Below, piece after piece: positions 15,707 through 24,718 of a stretch of DNA of 64,000 nucleotides; within the stretch, counting starts at the first letter, position 1; every line of letters starts with the position of its first letter. Below the pieces are notes generated by a model. The model was not told where the DNA came from. It did no database searches and saw nothing but the letters and a program-made list of their open reading frames with translations. The translations under genes and the position numbers were made by a program. Source of the stretch: AV40 sp035568175 (GTDB lineage: Bacteria > Verrucomicrobiota > Verrucomicrobiia > Chthoniobacterales > UBA10450); assembly GCA_035568175.1 (NCBI GenBank), contig DATMON010000012.1:62001-126000 (forward strand), in the 5' to 3' direction.

Positions 15707-17143
15707 ATGGCAAATGGCGAAACGATCGAATCGTACGTGCCGGCGCGGTTGGACCGAATGCCGTGGAGTCGCTGGCATTGGTTGATCGTCGTCTCGCTCG
15801 GGGCGACTTGGATTCTTGATGGACTTGAAGTCACGCTCGCCGGTTCGTTAGGCGGGATTCTCACCCGACGCGAAACACTCGGCCTGACAGATACCGAAGT
15901 CGGCGCGACCGCAACATGCTATCTCGCTGGAGCGGTGATCGGTGCGTTGTTGTTTGGCTACGGGACAGATCAATTCGGCCGAAAGAAATTGTTTTTCATT
16001 ACTGTCGCGGTCTATCTCATTGGAACAGCGCTGTCGGCGTTCTCATGGAATTTTGCGAGTTATGCCTTCTTCCGCGCGGTGACCGGCGCCGGAATTGGCG
16101 GGGAGTACGCCGCGATCAATTCGGCAATCGACGAACTGATTCCAGCGCGGCTGCGCGGCCGCGTCGATTTGATGATCAACGGTTCCTATTGGGTTGGCGC
16201 GGCTCTTGGTTCAGGCGCGACTCTCATTTTGCTCGATCCGAATCGATTTCCGATCTCGTTAGGATGGCGTTTCGCGTTTGGGATCGGAGCGACACTCGGC
16301 CTGGTTGTGATTCTCTTTCGCCGTTGGATCCCGGAAAGTCCGCGCTGGCTGATGATTCACGGACGAAACGCTGAAGCCGAAGCGATCGTCGATGAAGTCG
16401 AGCGCCGAATTGTGGGTGATCCAGGAACGTTGCCGGCACACGATTCGCCGCCAACGCGGATCCGAACACGAACACACACGCCTTGGCGGGAGATTTGGAA
16501 CGCAGTCGCGCACGAACATCGACATCGTTCATTCCTCGGTTTCGTTTTGATGACGACACAGGCATTTTTCTACAACGCGATCTTCTTCACCTACGCCCTG
16601 GTATTGATGCGCTTTTACCGCGTGCCGGAACAAAGCGTCGGCCTATATCTGCTGCCTTTCGCCGTCGGGAATTTCTTTGGTCCTCTCGTGCTCGGACATT
16701 TGTTCGACACAATCGGTCGCAAAAAGATGATCGCCGCGACCTACGGGATTTCTGGAATTCTCCTCGCGCTGACCGGCTGGGTGTTTGAGGCCGGACTTTT
16801 GACCGCGCAGACACAGACGCTGGCGTGGATGATTATCTTTTTCGTCGCTTCGGCGGCGGCGAGTTCGGCGTATTTGACGGTGAGTGAAATTTTTCCGCTC
16901 GAAATTCGCGCTTTCGCGATCGCAATCTTTTACGCAGTTGGGACGCTTACCGGCGGGGTCTTCGCGCCTTTGCTATTCGGCTGGATCATCCAAACGGGAT
17001 CGAAGAGTGCGCTCTTTGCGGGTTATCTCGCGGCTGCGGTTTTGATGATTGCCGGCGCGATTGTTGAACTTTGGATTGGCGTGGCGGCCGAACGCCGGCC
17101 GCTCGAAGATGTGACCGCGCCTTTGTCGAGTCGCGGACTTTAA
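15707..17143 (+). CDS. MFS transporter, sugar/acid porter-like
   Basis: About 478 residues with 12 predicted membrane helices. The first inter-helix loop G-Y-G-T-D-Q-F-G-R-K-K and its pseudo-repeat G-H-L-F-D-T-I-G-R-K-K are the MFS signatures, and P-E-S-P-R-W-L-M after helix 6 is typical of the sugar porter and aromatic acid:H+ symporter groups. A 60-residue cytoplasmic loop with many Arg/His (about 235-290) separates the halves. ATG 15707 is preferred to TTG 15686. The stop abuts the stop of the convergent thpR with no spacer. Substrate unknown. Confidence 0.88.
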   Translation: MANGETIESYVPARLDRMPWSRWHWLIVVSLGATWILDGLEVTLAGSLGGILTRRETLGLTDTEVGATATCYLAGAVIGALLFGYGTDQFGRKKLFFITVAVYLIGTALSAFSWNFASYAFFRAVTGAGIGGEYAAINSAIDELIPARLRGRVDLMINGSYWVGAALGSGATLILLDPNRFPISLGWRFAFGIGATLGLVVILFRRWIPESPRWLMIHGRNAEAEAIVDEVERRIVGDPGTLPAHDSPPTRIRTRTHTPWREIWNAVAHEHRHRSFLGFVLMTTQAFFYNAIFFTYALVLMRFYRVPEQSVGLYLLPFAVGNFFGPLVLGHLFDTIGRKKMIAATYGISGILLALTGWVFEAGLLTAQTQTLAWMIIFFVASAAASSAYLTVSEIFPLEIRAFAIAIFYAVGTLTGGVFAPLLFGWIIQTGSKSALFAGYLAAAVLMIAGAIVELWIGVAAERRPLEDVTAPLSSRGL

Positions 17144-17698
17144 TTATTCGGCTTTAGTAGCCAAAATCGACATCTCACAAGTGTGAATTGGTCCGGCCGG
17201 TGTCAATTCGCTGCAATAAAGATGAAACGCATCGACCCGAAACATCCCGGCGTCGAGTTCGGCATTCGACTTTAGAAATTTTCGAAGCACGCCGCCACGA
17301 GCGCTATGACAACGCGCGAGCGTGATGTGCGGATGCCACGGGCGCAGATCGGCTTCGAGTCCGACGGCAAGTGCCGCGTCTTGCACCCGTTTGTGAAGTT
17401 GAAAAAGATGCGGATGACCCTTCCCGACGCCAATCCAGATGATTTTTGGCGGACCTTTTGGTGGAAACGTTCCAATGCCTTGAATCGGAAGAAAGAATGC
17501 GCGGAACTCGATCGCGCTCAGGTTTTCGCGCAATGCGTGATCCATATTTTCGGAGACATCGGGAAAGAAACCGAGCGTGAGATGCATTTGATCACGCTCC
17601 GTCCAGCGCACACCGCGAATACGTGGATCAAGATCGACGAGGGATTGCTGGATAACTGACGGCGGGCTGATCGCGACAAACAGGCGCTTGGGTTTCAC
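17144..17698 (-). CDS. thpR: RNA 2',3'-cyclic phosphodiesterase (LigT/ThpR)
   Basis: A 184-residue 2H phosphoesterase. The two catalytic motifs H-L-T-L-G-F (about 38-43) and H-P-H-I-T-L-A-R (about 122-129) are intact, with K-R-L-F-V-A-I near the start as in ThpR. Such enzymes open 2',3'-cyclic phosphates on RNA ends. It overlaps the upstream SDR gene by 4 bp. A second, distantly related 2H protein lies at 29268-29789 next to rtcB. Confidence 0.92.
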   Translation of the reverse strand: MKPKRLFVAISPPSVIQQSLVDLDPRIRGVRWTERDQMHLTLGFFPDVSENMDHALRENLSAIEFRAFFLPIQGIGTFPPKGPPKIIWIGVGKGHPHLFQLHKRVQDAALAVGLEADLRPWHPHITLARCHSARGGVLRKFLKSNAELDAGMFRVDAFHLYCSELTPAGPIHTCEMSILATKAE

Positions 17699-18576
17699 TT
17701 CTTGTCGCGAACTTCCGCGCCAAAGCGCGCTTCGTCGCCGCTTTTACTGACCCGCGGCGGCATCGACCGGTTCACGATTTTCATGACGCGCGCGGTTAGG
17801 TTTGGAAACAACGCATTCGCAGCGATTATGAAATAAGCTGACGAGGGCATGACAAGGTTAGGTTTACCGTGCTTACAGGCGTTCAGGATTTTCCGCGCGG
17901 CGCGCTCCGCGGAAATGGAAGCGAACGGAATTTTGCGGGACCAGTCGAACCATTGGTATTCGGCAGAATGATCTCCTTTAAATGTCGCGTGAATGTGTGA
18001 GCCGGTGCGCATCAAACCGGGCGTAACAGTTGTGACATAGATATTGTCTCGGGCGACTTCCGCGCGTATTGCATCGGAAAAGCCGGTGAGCGCGAATTTG
18101 CTGGCAGAGTAGGTCGCCATGTGCGGGACGGCGATTCTTCCTCCGATGGAAGAAATATTTACGATGCGGCCGCCGTTCGTGCGCATCTGGGGCGCGACGA
18201 GCAAGTACAAGATAAATGGCGCCCAAAAATGCAGGCGCATGGCCCGATCGAAATCCTTGAGCTGCATATGCTCGATCGGACCGATTGCAATAATTCCGGC
18301 ATTGTTAATTAAGATGTCGATCTTGCCAAAGCGCTGCAGCGTTTGCTGGACAGCGGATTGAATTTGCGCGGTCTCGAGCAGATCGCAGTGAATTGTCAGG
18401 ACTTCAGTAGCGAAGCGATTCAGATCAGTCTTGGCCCGCGCGAGTTCGTCGGCATCCCGTGCGATCAAAGCGACTTTGCCTCCGCGCACACAAATCTGGC
18501 GCGCAATTTCGAGGCCAAGGCCGCGTGAGCCGCCGGTGATGAGTGCGATTTTATCTCGATAGGAGAAACGAGGCAT
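17695..18576 (-). CDS. Short-chain dehydrogenase/reductase
   Basis: About 293 residues from ATG 18576. The NAD(P) motif T-G-G-S-R-G-L-G and N-N-A-G are present, with the catalytic Ser (N-I-S-S-I-G-G) and Y-S-A-S-K at normal spacing. A C-terminal part after the fold (about 225-290) carries a hydrophobic stretch F-I-I-A-A-N-A-L-F-P as in membrane-associated DltE/YqjQ-like SDRs. The start region at 18583 holds one copy of the TGTCGATC motif. Substrate not inferable. Confidence 0.88.
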   Translation of the reverse strand: MPRFSYRDKIALITGGSRGLGLEIARQICVRGGKVALIARDADELARAKTDLNRFATEVLTIHCDLLETAQIQSAVQQTLQRFGKIDILINNAGIIAIGPIEHMQLKDFDRAMRLHFWAPFILYLLVAPQMRTNGGRIVNISSIGGRIAVPHMATYSASKFALTGFSDAIRAEVARDNIYVTTVTPGLMRTGSHIHATFKGDHSAEYQWFDWSRKIPFASISAERAARKILNACKHGKPNLVMPSSAYFIIAANALFPNLTARVMKIVNRSMPPRVSKSGDEARFGAEVRDKK

Positions 18577-18589
18577 ACAGATTGTCGAT

Positions 18590-19051
18590 CTAACTATGTT
18601 TGCGATTGAAGCGCGCGACTTCACGTGCCGTTTCACGTTCGACGGCGCGCTTTTTCAAGTCAGCACGTTTATCGCGAGCGACTTTGCCTTGCCCGACACC
18701 GAGCTCGGCTTTGAGTTTGCCGTTTCTCCAATAAAGCTTGAGTACGACCAGCGCCCGACCTTTGACCTGGCTTTCGCCGTAAAGTTTGTCGATCTCCTGA
18801 CGGTGCAGCAAAAGTTTGCGCACACGTTTTGCCGCCGGAACTTCATGACTGGCTTTTTCGTAAGGTTGAATGTCAGCGTTATAGAGAAACGCTTGGCTGT
18901 TCTCGATGCGTGCGAAAGCGTCGCTGATATTGGCTTTGCCGGCACGAATCGATTTAACCTCGCTGCCTTTCAATTCGATACCGGCTTCGTAGCGCTCGAG
19001 AATGTGAAAATCGCGGAGCGCCTTGCGATTAGTGATCGACTCGGCGGGCAT
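18590..19051 (-). CDS. smpB: SsrA-binding protein
   Basis: A 153-residue SmpB, partner of tmRNA in ribosome rescue. R-K-A-L-R-D-F-H-I-L-E-R-Y-E-A-G-I-E-L-K-G-S-E-V-K-S-I-R is the typical N-terminus, with L-Y-N-A-D-I-Q-P-Y and the Lys/Arg-rich C-terminal tail that enters the A site. It ends 13 bp before the SDR start in the same direction. No ssrA gene is visible in the window. Confidence 0.95.
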   Translation of the reverse strand: MPAESITNRKALRDFHILERYEAGIELKGSEVKSIRAGKANISDAFARIENSQAFLYNADIQPYEKASHEVPAAKRVRKLLLHRQEIDKLYGESQVKGRALVVLKLYWRNGKLKAELGVGQGKVARDKRADLKKRAVERETAREVARFNRKHS

Positions 19052-19077
19052 GATCGCGTGTGAAACGCGATGGAAGC

Positions 19078-19290
19078 TTACGCGTTATCCGGGCCTTTAA
19101 GAGGCTCGAATGCAAGCTTACCGGCGATGATTTCCTTAAGTGCGATATCGGTCAGCGACATACGCGTCGTCGTTTCAATCATCGGCCGGTGTCCGAGACC
19201 GAGCTGGCGAACGCGCTTGGAAACGACGTTGATCAGGAGTTGCTGATTGGGAATAACTTGAGCTGCTTCCTGGAGGAGTTGAGTCGTCAT
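19078..19290 (-). CDS. rpoZ: RNA polymerase omega subunit
   Basis: About 70 residues from ATG 19290. Q-Q-L-L-I-N-V-V-S-K-R-V-R-Q-L-G-L-G-H-R-P and the following A-L-K-E-I-I-A-G-K-L match the core helices of omega, which helps assemble RNA polymerase. The frame is open upstream to 19392, but that extension does not resemble family members. It lies 26 bp upstream of smpB in the same direction. Confidence 0.8.
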   Translation of the reverse strand: MTTQLLQEAAQVIPNQQLLINVVSKRVRQLGLGHRPMIETTTRMSLTDIALKEIIAGKLAFEPLKGPDNA

Positions 19291-19459
19291 ATGGCGCAAG
19301 GATCTGACGGTGCGGTTGGTTTCCGTCGGGAATTGAAGAACGGTCGGCGCGCTGGTGGCAAAAGCGGCGGGTGTGAGCTGCGACGCGATCATAAAAACGG
19401 AGCGGTGACATTGCGAGCGGTTGAAAACGTTGTCAACCGTTTTGTTCGACGCAAAGTCA

Positions 19460-19479
19460 GATCTCGTTTGTGCGAGATC
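19460..19479. terminator. Hairpin downstream of the pseudopilin operon
   Basis: GATCTCG (19460-19466) and CGAGATC (19473-19479) form a perfect 7-bp stem with a 6-nt loop, 40 bp after the end of the pilX-like gene (- strand). It overlaps a TGTCGATC motif copy. Confidence 0.45.
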
Positions 19480-19520
19480 GACAATAAAAGCCAGTCGTCC
19501 CTCGATTAGGGAGCGACGTC

Positions 19521-20981
19521 CTAACGAACGTCTTCGACGTAATTAATAATACGATAATCGACCGCTGCGCCCTCCTTATCGAGCTCGCGATCATAGTGCC
19601 AACTGGTGTTGCCATTACCGTAAAACGTCTTACAAACAATCGCGCCGGTGATATCGGGGTTGCCGGTGAGACTGAAGGCGGCGCTGGGGGCATAAAAGGT
19701 TGCGGCATAGCTTCCGGGCGGCCCGATGGCTATTGACTGAGAGACACTCGGGTCCGTTGGGCTGATTCCGTAGAACTGAAGATTCGAGGCGATTCCGCTT
19801 TCATTGACGACGTCGCGGGCCTTTACATTGACGTTGCCATCAAAGTAAATCCTCGCGCGAACATTTTGGGCGATGTCGATTGTACCGGTGATATCGCTGG
19901 TGACGTGGATATCCACGTACGTTTGGGAACTAGCGTATTGATTGACGACCAGATGCCCCGTGAAAGAGGAAAACAAATAAGAAATCGGGTTCTGAGCTGT
20001 TCCAGCGGCGGGAGGGTTAACCGTGACAGTGGAATTGCCGGGAACCTTGCTCGGAGACATCTGGGGAGTCGGAAAAGTCGCGGGCAGTTTTAAGGGCGGG
20101 ACGGTGAAAGGAACGTTGTTGTCGATCGTGCCGGTGATTTGGTTCGAACGGACGATGGTGCCGCCGTTCGTGGCCACATTCCCGTAGAGCATGCCTCGGA
20201 TCGTGGCTACGGAGCTATCGATCTCAACGTTGCCGCTGCGCGAATCGCTGTAGTGCGGATCGGCAGGATTGTTGGCGGCGAAATAATAGGCGCCGTTGGC
20301 GGAGTTGTAGCTGTCGATCATCGCGGCGTCGCCAAGACCATAAAATGTTCCGACAGCTTTGATCGCTGCTTCGAACGGCGTGATCGGCGCGGCGATCAGC
20401 TCTACTCTGCGGGTGACTTGCGGCTGTGAAACCGGCACAAGGGCTTTATTAAGCCCGTCGCCATTCGGACCGTAGGTGGCAACAAAGTGATCGTAAGTAA
20501 AATCAACTTTTCGGAGCAAACTGTCTCCGCGCGTGGTTGGACCCATGCGATCGTCCATTCCGACACGCTTAAGACCTTTAACCGGGGCGGTTCCGTTAGT
20601 TCGAATCCGATACCAGGGATTTCCGTTACTATCGTAGTAAAATGTGTCAACGCGGGAGCTGGTGCTCAGATTGTCCTGCCCGTAGGTCACGGAAGAATTG
20701 GGAGTATAAACACCACCAGTGTAATTCCAGCCGGTGAAGGCGTGCGACGGATCGAGGATTGTCTTGCGGATCTCAGCGTAAGCGATATCGCCGCCAGTTT
20801 CGGCAGCATCGAGGGACTCCTTCCAACTACGCACCTGGCTCGAAGCCACATTGTATCGCGTCATGCAGTTGAGGAGCACGTTTCCACCAATGATTGACAC
20901 AACCAGGATCGTGCACAAGACACAGAGAAGCACGTTCCCGCGCTCAATTGATCGGATCGAGATTCGCAGATTCGCTCCCAT
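19521..20981 (-). CDS. PilX-like pilus assembly/surface protein
   Basis: 486 residues. A single hydrophobic helix (about 17-38, V-L-L-C-V-L-C-T-I-L-V-V-S-I-I-G-G) follows a short basic start, as in PilX-type minor pilin proteins, but without the Gly-Phe-Thr cleavage motif. The long remainder is Ser/Thr/Asn/Gly-rich with beta-rich stretches near the C-terminus (about 330-470: V-E-I-D-S-S, D-I-T-G-T-I-D-I-A, N-V-N-V-K-A-R-D-V) suggesting a beta-helix-like surface domain. It ends a three-gene unit with two classical prepilin-like genes. Role inferred from context only. Confidence 0.65.
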   Translation of the reverse strand: MGANLRISIRSIERGNVLLCVLCTILVVSIIGGNVLLNCMTRYNVASSQVRSWKESLDAAETGGDIAYAEIRKTILDPSHAFTGWNYTGGVYTPNSSVTYGQDNLSTSSRVDTFYYDSNGNPWYRIRTNGTAPVKGLKRVGMDDRMGPTTRGDSLLRKVDFTYDHFVATYGPNGDGLNKALVPVSQPQVTRRVELIAAPITPFEAAIKAVGTFYGLGDAAMIDSYNSANGAYYFAANNPADPHYSDSRSGNVEIDSSVATIRGMLYGNVATNGGTIVRSNQITGTIDNNVPFTVPPLKLPATFPTPQMSPSKVPGNSTVTVNPPAAGTAQNPISYLFSSFTGHLVVNQYASSQTYVDIHVTSDITGTIDIAQNVRARIYFDGNVNVKARDVVNESGIASNLQFYGISPTDPSVSQSIAIGPPGSYAATFYAPSAAFSLTGNPDITGAIVCKTFYGNGNTSWHYDRELDKEGAAVDYRIINYVEDVR

Positions 20982-20987
20982 TGTCGT

Positions 20988-21614
20988 TTAACCGCGACGC
21001 TTGTTCCGCAGATACGCCGTCGCATAAAGGCTCGTTCCGGTGCGCGAGGCGGCGCTGCCACTGGAAGTGAAAATCGGCATGAAGGTCACGGAAGTGTTGG
21101 CGTATTCGGTATTGGCCAGTTCCACATCAGTTGATTGCGGCACCAACTGATCAGTGCTGGAAGCGATAGTCGTGACCACACCGTTTTCACTTCGTAAAAT
21201 CGAACTGCCACTGATCGAATATACGACAGTGACGGGGGATGCGGTATAGTTGACCTGCCAACCGCTCGAGGTGTAAGCGACAGTCGGCGTGCGCGGCGTG
21301 CCTACCAAAGCTGGATTTGCAAGCGCCTCCGGATCCCCTGATTGAATGATGTAACTGGGAACGGACATCGTGACCGTTTGTAGATCGACTGAAGTGGTCA
21401 CGATCAATCCGCGTTTCACATCGCGATTCAGGTAATCGATGATACGGATCTGCTGCATGTGAGTGGTGAAATAATTGTCCACGGCACTGAAGCTCTTCTG
21501 AAGCGAAATGCCTGAAGTGATTGCCGCCGCGAGAACGATTGAGCTGAGGCTGAGACTGACCAGCATTTCACTAAGGGTGAAGCCGGCGATTGGTTGCGAG
21601 GTTTTAAGTTTCAT
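20988..21614 (-). CDS. Type IV pseudopilin, PilW-like
   Basis: 208 residues. The N-terminal G-F-T-L-S-E-M-L-V-S-L motif, cleaved after Gly by prepilin peptidase with Glu at +5, is followed by a 20-residue hydrophobic helix. The rest is a Ser/Thr-rich secreted domain. Its start overlaps the end of the upstream PilV-like gene by 4 bp. Such minor pseudopilins prime type IV pili, type II secretion or DNA-uptake pseudopili. Confidence 0.82.
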   Translation of the reverse strand: MKLKTSQPIAGFTLSEMLVSLSLSSIVLAAAITSGISLQKSFSAVDNYFTTHMQQIRIIDYLNRDVKRGLIVTTSVDLQTVTMSVPSYIIQSGDPEALANPALVGTPRTPTVAYTSSGWQVNYTASPVTVVYSISGSSILRSENGVVTTIASSTDQLVPQSTDVELANTEYANTSVTFMPIFTSSGSAASRTGTSLYATAYLRNKRRG

Positions 21615-22102
21615 TTTTTGGTTCCATTAGAGATAATAGTGCTGGTTTGTTCTGAACGTGCCCGACCACCGAGCATGTTCCATGAGGTTGAGACATCTAC
21701 TTGAACGAGGGACGTGCCGAGGTCCGTGGCGGTCGAGTCGTTGGTCACTGTGCCGTTCGGTGAGCGGGTAAACTGCGTAACGCCATTCGCCGTCGGGTAG
21801 GCACTGATTTTTACGACCTCGGTTGCCTTGCTACAAAAAGCGGAGCCGTTGGGGGGAGTTGCCAGGAGCGATTGGACATAGCTCTGTGTCGTCAGGTCGG
21901 TGAAAGCCGCGTTACGCAAGACTTCGCAGCGGTCGTGCACACTTTCCAGCGCTGCGATTGATTCTTTGCTCGAATCGATATAACGGAGACAGACGGCGTT
22001 GAGTTCGAAGACCGACGCGCAAAAGATAGCGAGGAGGGAAACGGCGACAAGAACTTCCGGGAAGGTCATCGCAGCGGTGGGTTGCTTCGGCTGGAGTCGC
22101 AT
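21611..22102 (-). CDS. Type IV pseudopilin, PilV-like
   Basis: 163 residues. A-M-T-F-P-E-V-L-V-A-V-S-L-L-A-I-F is a prepilin motif with Ala in place of the usual Gly before the methylated residue and Glu at +5. A pair of cysteines (C-L-R and D-R-C-E) follows. It is the first gene of the three-gene pseudopilin unit. The 282 bp upstream (22103-22384) hold no gene that I can see, so its promoter should lie there. Confidence 0.75.
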   Translation of the reverse strand: MRLQPKQPTAAMTFPEVLVAVSLLAIFCASVFELNAVCLRYIDSSKESIAALESVHDRCEVLRNAAFTDLTTQSYVQSLLATPPNGSAFCSKATEVVKISAYPTANGVTQFTRSPNGTVTNDSTATDLGTSLVQVDVSTSWNMLGGRARSEQTSTIISNGTKK

Positions 22103-22384
22103 GGTTTTGTATTGGCTATGGTAATTAGCAGAGATTATGCCTATTTTCTCGCCCCTGCGATAAGCTTCGGTTTAAATGAGAAATGTCGGATTTTCTCTCA
22201 AAAATGAGATAAAATGTGTTTCCATATGGCTTTTGGTGATAAGTTTTTGAACACTCCAGACCGTTGCCTCTCGTCCCCGCGGTCCGCCCTGCCGCCGATC
22301 AAACTTCTTCTACTCTCTTGCCATGAGTAGCTAAATGCGCGAAGTAGTGCGTCGCTTATTGGAAGGTATTGACGAAGCGAAATT

Positions 22385-22458
22385 CGGGCTGTGGCTCAGC
22401 TTGGTAGAGCGCCTGCCTCGGGTGCAGGAGGCCGTGGGTTCAAATCCCACCAGCCCGA
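22385..22458 (+). tRNA. tRNA-Pro (anticodon CGG)
   Basis: 74 nt without an encoded CCA. The acceptor arm CGGGCTG (22385-22391) pairs with CAGCCCG (22451-22457). The anticodon stem CCTGC/GCAGG encloses the loop CTCGGGT, so the anticodon is CGG (reads CCG). The T arm is GTGGG-TTCAAAT-CCCAC. All arms are intact. Confidence 0.95.
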
Positions 22459-22640
22459 TGGAAACACGCTCTGTATGAATTCTAAGCGCATGGTTTCTCG
22501 AGCAATCTTCCCTAAAAGGCCGTTTCGCCCTTAAATAATCGTCGTTCGCGAAGGCGCTGTTTGTCATAACAACCAGTTGAAATCGCGCGTGCTTCGTGGT
22601 TGGATCGACATCAGCGGCGCGCAAGTTACTCCTACTCTAT

Positions 22641-22745
22641 ATGGGTTCTCTGAAAAAAAGACGGAAGGCGAAAATTTCAAAGCATAAGCGCCGGAAGCGC
22701 ATGCGGGCGAACCGCCACAAGAAACGCTTGCGATACAAATCATAG
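22641..22745 (+). CDS. Small basic ribosomal protein, bS22 / AURKAIP1-COX24 domain type
   Basis: A 34-residue protein, M-G-S-L-K-K-R-R-K-A-K-I-S-K-H-K-R-R-K, then R-M-R-A-N-R-H-K-K-R and an R-Y-K-S end. It is almost entirely Lys/Arg/His and matches the very short COX24/mS38-like proteins found on small ribosomal subunits of several phyla. It is too short for ordinary ORF cut-offs. It lies 183 bp after tRNA-Pro and 66 bp before a TPR gene. Confidence 0.85.
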   Translation: MGSLKKRRKAKISKHKRRKRMRANRHKKRLRYKS

Positions 22746-22811
22746 TTTCCCATTCGTTAGGCCACGCTGGAAGGTTTGCGTGCGGGGTTTCGCGCGATTA
22801 CAGTCGGCAAC

Positions 22812-24656
22812 ATGATGGAGCCCAACGGCTGGCTTGAGCGGATTCTCCATCCCCTGGTATTCGCGGCATTTTTCCTGGCCTTAGCCACGTCTCTCGTGGC
22901 TCGACCGCGTTCTGTTGTCCCAAGTCCACAAGCTTCTCCAAGCGCGGCGCCGACGAAAAAATCCGTCCGGCAAGAGGACTCCCTGTTCATGACGCCGGCC
23001 AAAGACCTGGTCCTTCGTGCCGATGGCGAACATAAAGCAGACGCCCTGGCCCACTTTGTTGAAGGGATGTCGCTGGAGGAAAACGGGGAAATGGACAAAG
23101 CGTTGGCCGCTTATCGCAAAGTCCTCGACGTCGATCCGGGACAGGCGGATCTAGCCTCCCGAGTCGCTGCGCTGCTCACACGACAGGATGATTTTCCGCA
23201 GGCGATCGATGTTTTGAAGGACGCCATCAAAGCAAAGCCGAACGCTCCCGGACCCTTGCTGCAGCTTGCATTCATCTATGCAAAATATCTTCGACGGGCT
23301 GATCAAGCCATCGATTATGTCAATCGAGCCATTGCGCTCGATCCCCGCAACATCGACGCCTACGAACGCCTGTGCGAAATCGCGTTGGAAGCCGGAGATG
23401 AAAAGAAGGCGCTCCAATCCCTTGATCGCGCAGCCGAGATCAGGAGTGACGACCCCGCGTTCTGGGCCCGGCTTGGGAAACTTTACGCGTCGATTGTTTT
23501 TAAACCCGACCGCCCGCCCAACCCTGATGAAATAGCGCGAGTAAACGAGATCTTCAAAAAGGCGGCCGATCACGCCGGCGACGATCCGGCTGTTCTTAAA
23601 GATGTCGGCGATTATTATGCGTCCACCCGACAAGTTAAAGAAGCCATCCCGCTCTACTTGCATCTGCTTGAGCTCGAACCCGACGATACCAATGCGCGAG
23701 AGAAGCTCGCTACCGGTTTCGTTTTAACGAATCAACGCGATAAGGCCGTGGAGACGCTGGAAGGAATCATCAAGGAACATCCCGAGAAATATCAACCTTA
23801 CGATTTGTTGGCTGGGTTGCTGGATGACGCCGCCAGGGTCTTGGAACGCGAAAAAAAGAGTGATCAGGCAAAAGCAACGTTTGCCAAAGCCGCTGCGAAT
23901 TACGAGCAGAGTTTGACCATCAATCCTGGTCGAGCCAGTCCATATCTTCATTTGGCTGAGCTGCTTCTTGGCCCGTTGAAGGACAACGAGCGCGCAGTCA
24001 AAATTCTGAGCGAAGCACGGCAACACTTTCCGCAAACCCCGGAAATCGTTTACTATCTGGGCATCGCTCAACGCGAAGCGAAGCATTTTCAGGAAGCGGT
24101 GGCCACTTTCGAAGAGGCTCTGCATGAAGCTGAAACCGATGGGGTCGAAATCGCCAACGCGCGCTTTTATTTCGACTACGGCGCGACTGCCGAACAAGCC
24201 GGTCTTTACGACAAGGCGGCGGATCTTTTTAGAAAATCAATTGCCGTCGATCCGGCCAATTCCGCTGACGCTTACAATTACCTGGCGTATATGTGGGCCG
24301 AGCACAACACGCATCTCGATGAAGCCGAGCAAATGATTAAGCTTGCGTTGCAAACCGACCAAAATAATGGCGCTTACCTTGACACGTTGGGATGGCTCGA
24401 GTTCCGGCGGGGTAAGTTCGATGAAGCATTGAGCGATCTCCTCCGGGCTGCGCAAAAGTTAACTCGCGACGACCCGGTTGTGCTTGAACACATTGGAGAC
24501 ACCTACGCAAAATTGAACAAATCGGCGCAAGCTTTAGATGCGTGGCAAAAGGCGTTCAACCTTGACCCGCAAAACAAAAAGCTGGCCGACAAGATCGACA
24601 ATGCGAAAACAAAAATGAGCAAAGGTCAGCCTCCTAGTGCGAATCAGATTCATTAA
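22812..24656 (+). CDS. Secreted TPR-repeat protein
   Basis: About 614 residues from ATG 22812 (GTG 22776 possible). A hydrophobic signal/anchor segment (L-V-F-A-A-F-F-L-A-L-A-T-S-L-V-A) is followed by a Pro/Ser-rich linker and then at least ten tetratricopeptide repeats from about residue 70 to the end, each with the A-x-x-x-Y/F and P-x pattern (for example A-L-A-A-Y-R-K-V-L-D-V-D-P). TPR domains serve protein-protein contacts; no enzyme motif is seen. The layout resembles periplasmic TPR proteins of outer membrane assembly or exopolysaccharide export. Confidence 0.85.
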   Translation: MMEPNGWLERILHPLVFAAFFLALATSLVARPRSVVPSPQASPSAAPTKKSVRQEDSLFMTPAKDLVLRADGEHKADALAHFVEGMSLEENGEMDKALAAYRKVLDVDPGQADLASRVAALLTRQDDFPQAIDVLKDAIKAKPNAPGPLLQLAFIYAKYLRRADQAIDYVNRAIALDPRNIDAYERLCEIALEAGDEKKALQSLDRAAEIRSDDPAFWARLGKLYASIVFKPDRPPNPDEIARVNEIFKKAADHAGDDPAVLKDVGDYYASTRQVKEAIPLYLHLLELEPDDTNAREKLATGFVLTNQRDKAVETLEGIIKEHPEKYQPYDLLAGLLDDAARVLEREKKSDQAKATFAKAAANYEQSLTINPGRASPYLHLAELLLGPLKDNERAVKILSEARQHFPQTPEIVYYLGIAQREAKHFQEAVATFEEALHEAETDGVEIANARFYFDYGATAEQAGLYDKAADLFRKSIAVDPANSADAYNYLAYMWAEHNTHLDEAEQMIKLALQTDQNNGAYLDTLGWLEFRRGKFDEALSDLLRAAQKLTRDDPVVLEHIGDTYAKLNKSAQALDAWQKAFNLDPQNKKLADKIDNAKTKMSKGQPPSANQIH

Positions 24657-24718
24657 GACCACTTCCGTTAACGGCTTCTCGCTTTCAAGCGCCGGCGTGG
24701 AATAAGCTTCCTGGTGGT

